A stretch of 64,000 bases of DNA from Capra hircus (GCF_001704415.2 NC_030811.1:51077591-51141590); one strand, 5' to 3'. Counted from the stretch's first letter, positions 1-10,139 are shown. A program made the numbers and translations. The notes: generated by a model from the letters alone, not told the origin.

Positions 1-1096
1 CTTCTGCTTTATTGACTATGCCAAAGCCTTTTATTGTGTGGATCACAATAAACTGTGGAAAATTCTGAAAGAGATGGGAATACCAAACCACCTGACTTGC
101 CTCTTGAGAAATCTGTATGCAGGTCAGGAAGCAACAGATAGAACTGGACATGGAACAACAGACTGGTTCCAACTAGGAAAAGGAGTACGTCAAGGCTGTA
201 TATTGTCACCCTGTTTATTTAACTTATATGCAGAGTACATCATGAGAAACGCTGGACTGGAAGAAACAAAAGCTGGAATCAAGATTGCTGGGAGAAATAT
301 CGATAACCTCAGATATGCAGATGACACCACCCTTATGGCAGAAAGTGAAGAGGAGCTAAAGAGCCTCTTGATGAAAGAGAAAGAGGAGAGTGAAAAAGTT
401 AGCTTAAAGCTCAACATTCAGAAAACGAAGATCGTGGCATCTGGTCCCATCTCTTCATGGGAAGTAGATGGGGAAACAGTGGAAACAGTGTCAGACTTTA
501 TTTTGGGGGGCTCCAAAATCACTGCAGATGGTGACTGCAGCCATGAAATTAAAAGACACTTACTCCTTGGAAGAAAAGTTATGAGCAGCCTAGATAGCAT
601 ATTCAAAAGCAGAGACATTACTTTGCCGACTAAGGTCTGTCTAGTCAAGGCTATGGTTTTTCCAGTAGTCATGTATGGATGTGAGAGTTGGACTGTGAAG
701 AAGGCTGAGTGCCGAAGAATTGATGGTTTTGAACTGTGGTGTTGGAGAAGACTCTTGAGAGTCCCTTGGACTGCAAGGAGATCCAACCAGTCCATTCTGA
801 AGGAGATCAGCCCTGGGATTTCTTTGGAAAGAATGATGCTAAAGCTGAAACTCCAGTACTTTGGCCACCTCATGTGAAGAGTTGACTCATTGGAAAAGAC
901 TCTGATGCTGGGAGGGATTGGGGGCAGGAGGAGAAGGGGATGACCGAGGATGAGATGGCTGGATGGCATGACTGACTCGATGGACGCAAGTCTGAGTGAA
1001 CTCCAGGAGGTGGTGATGGACAAGAAGGCCTGGCATGCTGCGATTCATGGGGTTGCAAAGAGTCGGACACGATTGAGCGACTGAACTGAACTGAAC
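1..1096 (+). mobile_element. BovB (RTE) LINE, 3' portion, cut by window edge
   Basis: The element enters from the left edge inside the reverse transcriptase domain and runs to its typical 3' tail of repeated ACTGA units (about 1079-1096). The RTE catalytic box YADD is at about 315-326. The 3' part encodes the basic GGRRRRG-like stretch and ends just past the frame in the segment related to Bov-A SINEs (CATGGGGTTGCAAAGAG). No 5' target-site duplication can be seen because the start lies outside the window. Confidence 0.93.
2..877 (+). pseudogene. BovB reverse transcriptase ORF, partial, nonsense-terminated
   Basis: BovB ORF2-type protein: RNA-templated DNA synthesis at a nicked target. The frame is open from base 2, beginning inside RT motif A (FIDYAKAFY), so no native start codon is present. 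It continues through motif B (GKGVRQGCILSP, about 178-213), motif C (YADD) and the C-terminal part with FELWCWRRLL. The conserved Asp of AKAFD is Tyr here. The frame stops at a TGA where other copies read CGA (Arg, in HLMRRVDS), a C-to-T change; the homologous coding sequence continues in frame after the stop to about 1080. It is a dead copy with no sign of host use. Confidence 0.9.
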
Positions 1097-1448
1097 CACT
1101 ATAGATATACCTGTTCAAAGAGAGTGGGAATGATTGGAAATATACAGAGAAAAAAAAAAAAGAAATATACAGAGATTACTGGTGCATAGCAATTCTGAAA
1201 TCACAAGTTCTTTGATTAGGACAAAATCTACTCCCACCTGGATTAACTTCTTCACAGATCTCAGTTCTGCCCTCTGAATCATTCTTCTTGTTTCATGAAA
1301 GGTAATCTAGTCTTTATCTGAATAGTTTTCTCAAACTGCCTCCTGCCAGTGGTCTTAGTGTATCCAAAGACCTCTTTTCATTTTGTACTCTCACTATCCC
1401 AACTTCTATCAGGGTTCAATCAGAGAAGCAAAACCACTAGAAAGGAAA
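1097..1448. other. Non-genic sequence between two BovB copies
   Basis: Includes an A-run near 1149 and AT-rich sequence. The stretch around 1405-1440 (AGGGTTCAATCAGAGAAGC) resembles the end of an old mammalian L1 3' UTR, but I cannot assign it firmly. No gene seen. Confidence 0.5.
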
Positions 1449-1491
1449 TAGATAGATAGACAGATAGGTAGATAGACAGACAGACAGATAA
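1449..1491. repeat. GATA/GACA tetranucleotide microsatellite
   Basis: Imperfect tandem array of GATA and GACA units. It directly precedes the next BovB and is likely length-variable. Confidence 0.9.
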
Positions 1492-1530
1492 TGTAAAGCA
1501 ATTTGTTACAGAGATTTGACCCTACACAAT

Positions 1531-2721
1531 TCAGATGTTCAAGCTAGTTTTAGAAAAGGCAGAGGAACCAGAGATCAAATTGCCAACATCTGATGGATCA
1601 TCAAAAAAACAAGAGAGTTCCAGAAAAACATCTATTTCTGCTTGACTATGCTAAAGCCTTTGACACTGTGGATCACAATAAACTGTGGAAAATTCTGAAA
1701 GAGATGGGCATACCAGACCACCTGACCTGCCTCTTGAGAAATCTGTATGCAGGTCAGGAAGCAACAATTAGACATGGAACAACAGACTGGTTCCAACTAG
1801 GAAAAGGAGTACGTCAAGGCTGTATATTGTCACCATGCTTATTTAACTTATATGCAGAGTACATCATGAGAAACGCTGGGCTGGAGGAAGCACAAGCTGG
1901 AATCAAGATTGCTGGGAGAAATATCAATAACCTCAGATATGCGGATGACACCACCCTTATGGCAGAAAGCGAAGAAGAACTAAAGAGCCTCTTGATGAAA
2001 GGGAAAGAGGAGAGTGAAAAAGTTAGCTTAAAGCTCAACATTCAGAAAACGAAGATCGTGGCATTCGGTCCCATCACTTCATGGCAGAGAGATAGGGAAA
2101 CAGTGGGAACAGCGGCCGACTTTATTTCTCTGGGCTCCAAAGTCACTGCAGATTGGTGACTGCAGCCATGAAATTAAAAGATACTTACTCCTTGGAAGGG
2201 AAGTTATGACTGACCTAGACAGCATATTAAAAAGCAGAGACATTACTTTGCCAACAAAGGTCCATCTAGTCAAGGCTATGGTTTTTCCAGCGGTCATGTA
2301 TGGATGTAAGAGTTGGACTATAAAGAAAGCTGAGCGCTGAAGAATTGATGCTTTTGAACTGTGGTGTTGGAGAAGACTCTTGAGAGTCCCTTGGACTGCA
2401 AAGAGATCCAACCAGCCCATCCTAAAGGAGATCAGTCCTGGGTGTTGGAAGGACTGATGTTGAAGCTGAAACTCCAATACTTTCGCCACCTGATGCAAAG
2501 AGCTGACTCACTGGAAAAGACCCTGATGCTGGGAAAGATTGAGGGCAGGAGAAGAAGGGGATGACAGAGGATGAGATGGTTGGATGGCATCATCGACTCA
2601 ATGGACATGGATTTTGGTGGACTCTGGGAGTTGGTGATTGACAGGGAGGCCTGGCGTGCTGCGGTTCATTGGGTCGCAAAGAGTCGGACACGACTGAGCG
2701 ACTGAACTGAACTGAACTGAA
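1531..2721 (+). mobile_element. BovB LINE, 5'-truncated 3' copy
   Basis: Starts in the RT region at GATGTTCAAGCTAG and runs to the ACTGA tail at about 2699-2721. It lies in the same orientation as the copy at 1-1096, only 0.4 kb downstream. They are independent insertions: the truncation point differs and the sequences differ at many sites. I found no clean target-site duplication. Confidence 0.92.
1593..2159 (+). pseudogene. BovB reverse transcriptase ORF fragment
   Basis: Encodes RT motifs A (LDYAKAFD), B (GVRQGCILSP) and C (YADD), then the start of the region after RT. The homologous frame is open upstream to about 1531 except for a TGA replacing a CGC/TGG-type codon near 1591. It ends because one extra T at about 2153 (CAGATTGGTGAC against CAGATGGTGAC in other copies) shifts the frame. 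Homology resumes in another frame, with a further TGA near 2338 (CGC TGA AGA). Inactive. Confidence 0.88.
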
Positions 2722-3228
2722 TTGTGGAAGGTGGTTAAACTGCCTTTGTAAGGCGGTTATTTTTGCATCTAATGCTGGAGCTTGAACCTGAAGTCCAACA
2801 GAGCAGAGTCAGGAAGGGAAGATGAAGGCAATTCGTGACAAACTGGAATGCAGAAGCATGGCTTATGAGGACAACTTAAACCCCCAAGTTAGCTGCCTCT
2901 GACCTTTGTATTACTTACGCCCTGCAGAAGATGGGATCCTTCATTGCAGAGTTAAAACACACTGGACTTCTGAGTCAGAGAGCTGACAGAAGGATCCAGC
3001 AGAAGGTGGAGCACTTGCAGATCTGGCTGTGGCCTTAAGGCAATGAAGTGAGCCAGAAGATAAGCAACAATGTCTGTGAGCTACAAAATAATATATGTGT
3101 TGCTTCCCTTCTGCAAGTCTTACACAAGAATCTCTTTCCTGGTGCACCCTAACCAGAAATAGATAGAAAAAGGAATCCCAGGAAATAGAGGTGGACAGAT
3201 TTCAAAGCCACCAAGCATACACACTTGG
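2722..3228. other. Non-genic, possible old repeat
   Basis: Mixed-composition sequence without a convincing coding frame. The part around 3120-3180 (TCTCTTTCCTGGTGCACC) looks like old L1 3' UTR sequence, but the match is from memory and weak. Confidence 0.4.
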
Positions 3229-3379
3229 ACTTCCCTGGCAGTCTAGCGGTTAGGGCTCTGTGGTTACACTGCTTGGGACACCAGTTTGATCCACTGACAT
3301 GGGACACCAGTCAAGGACTAAGGTCCCACAAGTCACAAGCCGCAGCCAAATAAATAAAATAAAATAAAAATTTTAAAAT
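3229..3379 (+). mobile_element. CHR-type tRNA-derived SINE
   Basis: Begins with the tRNA-like head GACTTCCCTGGCAGTCTAG, includes the B-box-like GTTTGATCC and ends in GCAGCCAAATAAATAAAAT with an A-rich tail. This is the cetartiodactyl CHR SINE layout. Diverged and not a functional tRNA. Confidence 0.8.
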
Positions 3380-4024
3380 AGGTGTGATACAGAACCTGGC
3401 CTGAACCAATAGGTTCTGATAGATATGACTCACTAACTTGTCTTTTGAATTTTTAGGTCACAGTCACTAATCCTATTAGTATAATTTATGAATTTAACAA
3501 GATAAGGAAACTCATTCTCTTTTGCTTTCCATCTCACTGGTATACATACAAACATACGCTGAGGCATTTTACTACTCCAGTCAATCATTTTAATATAAGA
3601 AAAATAAGCAATTTTATGTAGACTGGATTTGAGTTCTTAACAAAATGCTACACATCTTTAGGTCTCTACAAATTAGGAATAAGGTAAGAGAACCGTCCAT
3701 CCCTTTTCGGACTTGTCAGAAGCTACCCGATTCTCTGCCCAGGTAAAAGCCCTCTTTTCTGTTTAACTGAAATTGGTTTCCCTTATCCAGACTCTCAACA
3801 CTCAGATACCTTATGATTGTAATCTGATAATCTCACTCTGATCTTATATTCTATCTAGTAACTAAGTTTCTCCTGCCTGGGTTCTGAAACCAAGTCTTTT
3901 ACCTTGCCTACTTTTAGTAAAAGGACATATTTGTTTTGATTGCTTCTAGCCCTCATGGACTATGGATTCTGCCTTACTCTTACAGTGTTGATTTATAGGC
4001 TGGAATTATATTCCATGTAGATCT
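3380..4024. other. AT-rich non-genic sequence
   Basis: No recognisable repeat or gene; no open frame with coding character. Confidence 0.5.
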
Positions 4025-4033
4025 CCAGAGAAG

Positions 4034-4090
4034 TTCAGTTCAGTTGCTCAGTCGTGTCTGATTCTTTGCGACCCCATGGACTGCAGCACG
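4034..4090 (-). mobile_element. 57-bp BovB 3'-end mini-insertion
   Basis: Only the last ~57 bp of a BovB (TTCAGTTCAGTTGCTCAGTC onward), flanked by exact 9-bp copies of CCAGAGAAG at 4025-4033 and 4091-4099. The duplication shows that the fragment is a complete, extremely 5'-truncated insertion and not a deletion remnant. Confidence 0.85.
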
Positions 4091-4099
4091 CCAGAGAAG

Positions 4100-4900
4100 A
4101 GATGGACGCAAATCCCTCTCGGGCCTTCTGCTGATCAGGCTTGACCCCAGAGTATGATCACTAGGAACATGCTAAGAAAATGCTTATTCTTTTTTACTAT
4201 GTAAAACATGTGAACTGTTTTACTACTATGTGGTTTGTTAAGGTTATCCTGAACTCTGAGCAGGTACATAAAAAGACAAGAACTTTTGATCCTCCCCCTT
4301 AATTCTTGTCATCAAATCTCTACTTTCTACTTCAGAGGTCCAACTGAGTGACCTTGAAGAGAGTTATTCTTATGCTTAACCTGAGATGTAGTGTGCCAAG
4401 TCACTGATGAAATTTAAGCATCCCCAGTTCACCCTGTTCTCAAGCATGATCCTGATGTGCACTCCCTGAAATTCTACCAGTTAGAGACTTGGCAGAGTTA
4501 TCTGTTCACTCTCTAGATTGATTTTAGAAGTCGTCTTATATACTACATGAATTAAGCACAATGTGGTTTGTATGAACAATAAGAGTATTTTAGAATTCAA
4601 AACATCCTGAGAGAGGGCAGGCTGCATAGTCTTACCAAGGAATAGTATCAGGACTGGCCATGTAAAGCAGGCAATGTTTTCAAGGTCATGTTTTATGCTG
4701 TATGCCCTCCACTTTCTTTAGGATAGCTCTGGTCCCCACCACATTCTTACCAACATTTAATGAGACGACAGCCATCTAGAAGAATGAAACTGAAGAGCAT
4801 AACTGCCTTATTCTTAACTTTGATGGACTCACATTTGACCTCTGATTGAAGTAATCAGAGTTCAGTCATTGACTCCATATGAACTATTTACTCTATTTCC
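4100..4900. other. Non-genic sequence
   Basis: No repeat family or gene recognised. AT-rich. Confidence 0.5.
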
Positions 4901-5067
4901 TTCAGTTCAGTTCATTTCAGTCGCTCAGTCGTGTCTGACTCTTTGCGACCCCATGAATCGCAGCATGCCAGGCCTCCCTGTCCATCACCAACTCCCGGAG
5001 TTCACTCAGATTCATGGGGTCGCAAAGAGTCGGACTCGACTGAGCAACTGAACTGAACTGAACTGAA
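4901..5067. repeat. Inverted repeat of BovB 3' ends (hairpin)
   Basis: A minus-sense BovB 3' end (4901-4959) is followed after a 49-bp loop by its near-perfect reverse complement (5009-5067). Both arms carry the ACTGA tail and the GACCCCATGAATC segment. The right arm joins minus-strand BovB internal sequence at a shared CTGAATGG-like stretch, suggesting a microhomology junction. Confidence 0.88.
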
Positions 5068-5384
5068 CTGAATGGTCTAGCGGTTTTCCCTACTTTCTTC
5101 AATTTGAGTCTGAATTTGGTTAATAAGGAGTTCATGATCTGAGCCACAGTCAGCTCCTGGTCTTGTTTTTGTTGACTGTATAAAGCGTCTCCATCTTTGG
5201 CTGCAAAGAATATAATCAATCCGATTTCATTGTTGACCATCTGGTGATGTCCATGTGTAGAGTCTTCTCTTGTGTTGTTGGAAGAGGGTGTTTGCTATGA
5301 CCAGTGCATTTTCTTGGCAAAACTCTATTAGTCTTTGCCCTGCTTCATTCCGCATTCCAAGGCCAAATTTGCCTGTTACTCCAG

Positions 5385-5491
5385 TGTTCTTGCCTGGAGA
5401 ATCCCAGGGATGGAGGAGCCTCATGGGCTGCCGTCTATGGGGTCACAGAGAGTCGGACATGACTGAAGGGACTTAGAAGCAGCAACAGCAG
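5385..5491 (-). mobile_element. Bov-A2 SINE head fragment inside BovB
   Basis: Reverse-complement Bov-A2 head ending in the GCAGCAACAGCAGC stretch. The left junction falls in ACTCCAG (5378-5384), present in both the BovB and the SINE; the right junction restarts BovB at CCAGGTG. It has no SINE tail, so a homology-driven patch is possible. Confidence 0.75.
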
Positions 5492-5808
5492 CCAGGTGTT
5501 TCTTGACTTCCTACTTTTGCATTCCAGTCCCCTATAATGAAATGGACATCTTTTTTGGGTGTTAGTTCTAAAAGGTCTTGTAGGTCTTGATAGAACCATT
5601 CAACTTCAGCTTCTTCAGCGTTACTGGTTGGGGCATAGACTTGGATTCCAGTGATATTGAATGGTTTGCCTTGGAGACGAACAGAGAGCATTCTGTCGTT
5701 TTTGAGATTGCATCCAAGTACTGCATTTTGGACTCTTTTGTTGACCATGATGGCTACTCCATTTCTTCTGAGGGATTCCTGCCCACAGTAGTAGATATAA
5801 CAGTCATC

Positions 5809-6334
5809 TTGGAAGAAAAGTTATGACCAACCTAGATAGTATATTCAAAAGCAGAGACATTACTTTGCCGACTAAGGTCCGTCTAGTCAAGGCTATGGTT
5901 TTTCCTATGGTCATGTATGGATGTGAGAGTTGGACTGTGAAGAAGGCTGAGCGCTGAAGAATTGATGCTTTTGAACTGTGGTGTTGGAGAAGACTCTTGA
6001 GGGTCCCTTGGACTGCAAGGAGATCCAACCAGTCCATTCTGAAGGAGATCAACCCTGGGATTTCTTTGGAAGGAATGATGCTAAAGCTGAAGCTCCAGTA
6101 CTTTGGCCATCTCATGCAAAGAGTTGACTCATTGGAAAAGACTCTGATGCTGGGAGGGATTGGGGGCAGGAGGAGAAGGGGACAACCCAGGATGAGATGG
6201 CTGGATGGCATCATGGACTCAATGGACGTGAGTCTGAGTGAACTCCGGGAGATGGTGATGGACAGGGAGGCCTGGTGTGCTGCGATTCATGGGGTCGCAA
6301 AGAGTCGGACATGACTGAGCGACTGAACTGAACT
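5809..6334 (+). mobile_element. 5'-truncated BovB nested in minus-strand BovB
   Basis: Starts at TTGGAAGAAAAGTTATGACC and ends in ACTGAACTGA at about 6336. It splits the endonuclease region of the surrounding BovB at ...CAGTCATCT / GAGTTAAATT.... The host sequence resumes with no duplicated bases, apart from shared CTGA. The coding sequence after the RT has a TGA near 5955 (GCGCTGAAG). It shares its start point and several variants with the copy at 8731. Confidence 0.88.
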
Positions 6335-6884
6335 GAGTTAAATTCACCCATTCCAGTCCATTTTAATTCGCTGATTCCTAGAATGTCAGCGTTCACTCTT
6401 GCCATCTCTTGTTTGACCACTTCCAATTTGCCTTGATTCATGGACCTGACATTCCAGGTTCCTATGCAATATTGCTCTTTACAGCATTGGACCTTGCTTC
6501 TATCACCAGTCACATCCACAGCTGGGTGTTGTTTTTGCTTTGGCTCCATCCCTTCATTTTTTCTAGTTATTTCTCCACTGATCTCCAGTAGCATATTGGG
6601 CACCTACTGACCTGGGGAGTTCCTCTTTCAGTATCCTATCATTTTGCCTTTTCATACTGTTCACGGGGTTCTCAAGGCAAGAATACTGAAGTGGTTTACC
6701 ATTCCCTTCTCCAGTGGACCACATTCTGTCAGACCTCTCCACCATGACCCGCCCGTCTTCGCATGCCCTGCCAGCATGGCTTAGTTTCATTGAGTTAGAC
6801 AAGGCTGTGGTCCTAGTGTGATTAGATTGACTAGTTTTCTGTGAGTATGGTTTCAGTGTGTCTGCCCTCTGATGCCCTCTTGCA

Positions 6885-7430
6885 ACACCTACCATCTTAT
6901 TTGGGTTTCTCTTACCTTGGGCATGGGGTATCTTTTCACGGCTGCTCCAGCAAAGGGCAGCTGCTGCTCCTTACCTTGGATGAGAGGTATCTTCTCACTG
7001 CTGCCCTACGTTGGATGAGAGGTATCTCCTCACTGCTGCCCTTCCTGACCTTCAACGTGGGATGGCTCCTGTAGGCCCTCCTGCGCCCAGGCAGCCACCA
7101 CTCCTTGGACTTGGGGTTGATCCTCCCGGCCTCCGCCCCTGGCCTCGGGAGTGGGGTGCCTCCTTCTGGCTGCTGCCCCTGGCCTTGGGCGCCAGGTGGC
7201 TCCTCTCAGCCGCGGCCCCTGACCTCAGACATGGGGTAGCTCCTCTCGGGCACCGTCTCTGGCCTCGGACACAGGGTAGCTCCTCTCAGACGTCACTCCT
7301 GACCTCGGACGCGGGGTAGCTCCCTCGGCCGTTCCTGCGCCGTGGCAGCCTGGCACTCTCGGCTTCTGTCCCTGACCTAGGATGTGGGGTAGCCACTCTG
7401 CCTGCGCCTAGTACACTGGCCGCAGCCGCA
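6885..7430 (-). repeat. GC-rich tandem repeat in the BovB 5' UTR
   Basis: A run of related ~40-bp units, each with a GACCTCGGAC-like and a GGGGTAGCTCCTCTC-like block (clearest at 7210-7330), plus more diverged TTGGATGAGAGGTATC units (6975-7035). It is CpG-rich in AT-rich surroundings. As the 5' end of a BovB it probably held the element's promoter, on the minus strand. Confidence 0.72.
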
Positions 7431-8257
7431 TAATAATTATTTTTGTTATGGGATTTTTATTTTATTTTTGTTTTGTTATTGCAGCCATTAAAAACATGAC
7501 TTTAGATGAAGCATAATTTTCTAATACATTTCAAGAAATCATTTTATAGCTAAGTTGGCAGAAACTTTAGGACATTAAATAATTAGAAACAAGCCTAGGT
7601 TTCTTTCTATATTTAAAGACAAAATAGTACATAGTGATCACAGTCTTTCCTCTTATTATAGTACATTTATTCTCACTAGGCAATTTTAAAATACCAAGCT
7701 GTCTTCAGCAACAGTAATTCAGTGGGTTTGTGCCTAACATATTCATGAAGGGCTTTGATGGATTTGATAACCATAAGCAGCTGTTAACATTAAATTGCCA
7801 TTTAATTTTTTCAGTGACTTTCAAAGTTGTCAATATTAAACAGGCATGTTTTATCAATGATTATTTTGAGATCAATAAGAACAAATTAAATAAAATTTAA
7901 AAGGCTCAAACAAATTCTCCTTTTTTTCTGTAGTGTTCCACTATTAGTAAACAAATAAAAAAATTTTTACAGGATTTTAAGCACTACCTTATCATATTTA
8001 ATAAGAATTTACATTGTATATCACTATATTCAGATATTCTTCTATTCTTTCCCACCTCATCCCCTCCCATTTAATTTTTGTCCCATTTTCTTAAATCTCG
8101 ACTTTGGTTGGAAAAAAATAACCTGAAAAACTAGCGGGTAGATCCATATAAGTATAATGACCTTAACTGTAGTGACAAAAATATTAAGTACATTTGTGCT
8201 CATTCTCCTATAAGACGTAAACAAAACTTATGGAGTTTTGCTGTTATTATTGTTTTA
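7431..8257. other. AT-rich unique sequence
   Basis: Long A/T-rich stretch after the BovB 5' end. No gene or recognisable repeat seen. Confidence 0.5.
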
Positions 8258-8395
8258 ATTTTTTCCAACTTTAATCAGATATAATTGACATAACATTGGG
8301 TAGGTTTAAGATGTACAATGTTATGATTTGATGTATGTATATAATGCAAAATATTCACCACAAATAAGTTCAGTTAACATATCAAGGCATGTGCC
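8258..8395 (+). mobile_element. Old L1 3' UTR fragment
   Basis: Contains the mammalian L1M 3' UTR signature (ATATAATTGACATAACATTG, then GATGTACAATGTTATGATTT and CACCACAAATAAGTTCAGTT). It is interrupted by the SINE at 8408 and too diverged to subfamily. Confidence 0.75.
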
Positions 8396-8407
8396 TCTTA
8401 ATGCTCT

Positions 8408-8539
8408 GCTGCTGCTGCTGCTAAGTCGTGTCAGTCATGTCCAACTCTGTGCGACCCCATGGACTGCAGCCTACTGGGCTCCTCCGTCCATGGGATTTTC
8501 CAGGCGAGAGTACTGGAGTGGGTTGCCATTGCCTTGTCT
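8408..8539 (+). mobile_element. Bov-A monomer SINE
   Basis: Starts with a CTG repeat followed by CTAAGTCGTGTCAGTC and ends at GGGTTGCCATTGCCTTG. It is flanked by 12-bp copies TCTTAATGCTCT (8396-8407) and TCTTAATACTCT (8540-8551), one mismatch. It is one monomer, unlike the dimeric Bov-A2 copies elsewhere in the window. Confidence 0.88.
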
Positions 8540-8654
8540 TCTTAATACTCTAGACACGTTGAAAAAGCATTATTTATTTGTATATAATTGTAAAACAGCC
8601 AGTAAAATAAACATGGGTGGAGAATAAGAACAGGAAAGAGGAAAACCTAAGATC

Positions 8655-9645
8655 TCTATTGTATCAGTTAGCTATTGCCACAAAAATTAAGCATAAATTC
8701 TCAAAATTCACCGACTTAACAATAATTCTCCTTGGAAGAAAAGTTATGAACAACCTAGATAGTATATTCAAAAGCAGAGACATTACTTTGCCAACAAAGG
8801 TCCGTCTAGTCAAGGCTATGGCTTTTCCTGTGGTCATGTATGGATGTGAGAGTTGGACTGTGAAGAAGGCTGAGCGCCAAAGAATTGTTGCTTTTGAACT
8901 GTGGTGTTGGAGAAGACTCTTGAGGGTCCCTTGGACTGCAAAGAGATCCAACCAGTCCATTCTGAAGGAGATCAACCCTGGGATTTCTTTGGAAGGAATG
9001 ATGCTAAAGCTGAAGCTCCAGTACTTTGGCCACCTCATGTGAAGAGTTGACTCATTGGAAAAGACTCTGATGCTGGGAAGGATTGGGGGCAGGAGGAGAA
9101 GGGGACGACCGAGGATGAGATGGCTAGATGGCATCATGGACTCGATGGACATGAGTCTGAGTGAACTCCAGGAGATGGTGATGGACAGGGAGGCCTGGCA
9201 TGCTGCAATTCATGGGGTCGCAAAGAGTCAGACACGGGAGTGACTGAACTGAACTGAACTGAACTGAACAATAATTCTCAGAGATCTGTTGAGTGGCCAA
9301 CAGTTAGATAAAGGTTACTTTATCTAGGCTGAGTTCGGCTAGAACTATTCAGCTCTACTGCACTTGAATCAGTCTTGGGCACGTTCTTCTTATAACAATG
9401 ACAGAGGCATAAGAGAGCATGCCCAGAAACATAAGTACTTTTTAAGCCTTTGACTAAATCACAACTGCTAAGATCTCATTGGCCAAAGAAAGTTACATGG
9501 TCAGTCCCAGAGCCAAGAGGTGGGGAAATACTCCTTAACCACAAGTGAGAAGACAGTGCAAAATTACTGCAAAAGGATATAGATATGGATATCCTATTTT
9601 GGGGGTAGGAATGAAGACTTGGAATAGTAATCCATTCTACCATAA
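8655..9645. mobile_element. Ancient mammalian repeat, split by BovB
   Basis: Left part has TATCAGTTAGCTATTGCC, right part has ATTGGCCAAAGAAAGTTACA and AAGAGGTGGGGAAATA. I recognise this order as an old eutherian repeat but cannot name it securely. The BovB at 8731-9266 was inserted later. Confidence 0.5.
8731..9266 (+). mobile_element. 5'-truncated BovB with clear target duplication
   Basis: Body begins CTTGGAAGAAAAGTTATGAA and ends in ACTGA repeats. Exact 13-bp copies of AACAATAATTCTC flank it (8718-8730 and 9267-9279). The partial coding sequence (within 8617-9042) covers the region after RT (MYGCESWTVKKAE, FELWCWRRLL) and stops at TGA where other copies have CGA (HLMRRV). Confidence 0.93.
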
Positions 9646-9649
9646 TGAA

Positions 9650-10139
9650 GTAGGCAGAATAAAGGCTGTCCCCTAAAGACGTCCACATCATAATCCTTAG
9701 AACCTGTAAGTACATTACCTTACATGGCCAAAAAGGGATTTTGTATAGGTGAATAAATAAGGATCTTGAAATAAAGAAATTATCCAAGTGGATAATCCAA
9801 ATGTAATCCCTAGAGTCCTTATAAAAGGGAGGTAGAAGAGTCAGAGTAAGAGAAAGAGATGTGATGTCAGAAGCATAGAGATTTTAAGACACTTTGAAGA
9901 TGGAGGGGCCACAAACAAGGAATGCAGGTGGCCTCTAGAAGCTAAAAAAGGCAAGGAAAAAGATTCTTTTTGGGAGCCTCTAGAAGGAACACAACCCTGC
10001 TGACACCTCCATTTTAGCCTAATGAAAGCTGTTTCAAACATCTGACCTCCAGAACTGTAAGATAATACATTTGTGTTACTTCAAGCCCATACAAATACAT
10101 TTATAGTAATTTGTTATAGCAGCAATTGGAAACTAATAC
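9650..10139 (+). mobile_element. MLT1-like MaLR LTR (ERVL-MaLR)
   Basis: Ordered landmarks: AGTAGGCAGAATAAAGGC, CCTTACATGGCCAAAAAGGG, GTCCTTATAAAAGGGAGG, GGCCTCTAGAAGC, CCTCCAGAACTGTAAGATAA and the end GGAAACTAATACG. This matches the mammalian MaLR LTR layout. It is a solitary old LTR; I see no adjoining internal or coding sequence. Family level is from memory. Confidence 0.68.

Larger units (their letters stand above)
5227..6603 (-). pseudogene. BovB endonuclease-domain ORF, split by insertions
   Basis: APE-like endonuclease of the BovB ORF, which nicks target DNA for target-primed reverse transcription. On the minus strand, the N-terminal part reads CIGTWNVRSMNQGKLEVVKQ (within 6211-6603) up to GMGEF, where the nested BovB enters. 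The centre (5473-5748) has NITGIQVYAPTSN and the catalytic-type GDWNAKVGS. The C-terminal part (5227-5424) has ENALVIANTLFQQHKRRLYT. The nested BovB and the SINE fragment break the frame, so no functional product is possible. Confidence 0.87.
5068..7430 (-). mobile_element. Nearly complete BovB, minus strand, interrupted twice
   Basis: Read on the minus strand, the order is GC-rich 5' UTR (about 7430-6885), 5' leader (6885-6480), endonuclease region (6480-5230) and the segment after the endonuclease, ending at ACCGCTAGACCAT (about 5071). The RT domain is absent; the BovB 3' end appears again only in the hairpin at 4901-5067, so the middle was lost. A Bov-A2 piece (5385-5491) and another BovB (about 5809-6334) lie inside. 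It has one of the few BovB 5' ends in the window. Confidence 0.88.

Noticed and set aside
418..1023. Long antisense open frames over BovB 3' regions (also 5804-6214, 8664-9152, 42458-42787, 50827-51210)
   Set aside because: The same antisense frame recurs in every BovB copy because the sense codons leave few antisense stops. It has no start context or domain of its own and is best read as a shadow of the RT C-terminal frame.
1449..1491. CRISPR-like or regulatory array
   Set aside because: It is a simple tetranucleotide microsatellite with no spacers.
9650..10139. Provirus with coding potential
   Set aside because: Only one old LTR is visible; no internal region or second LTR was found nearby.
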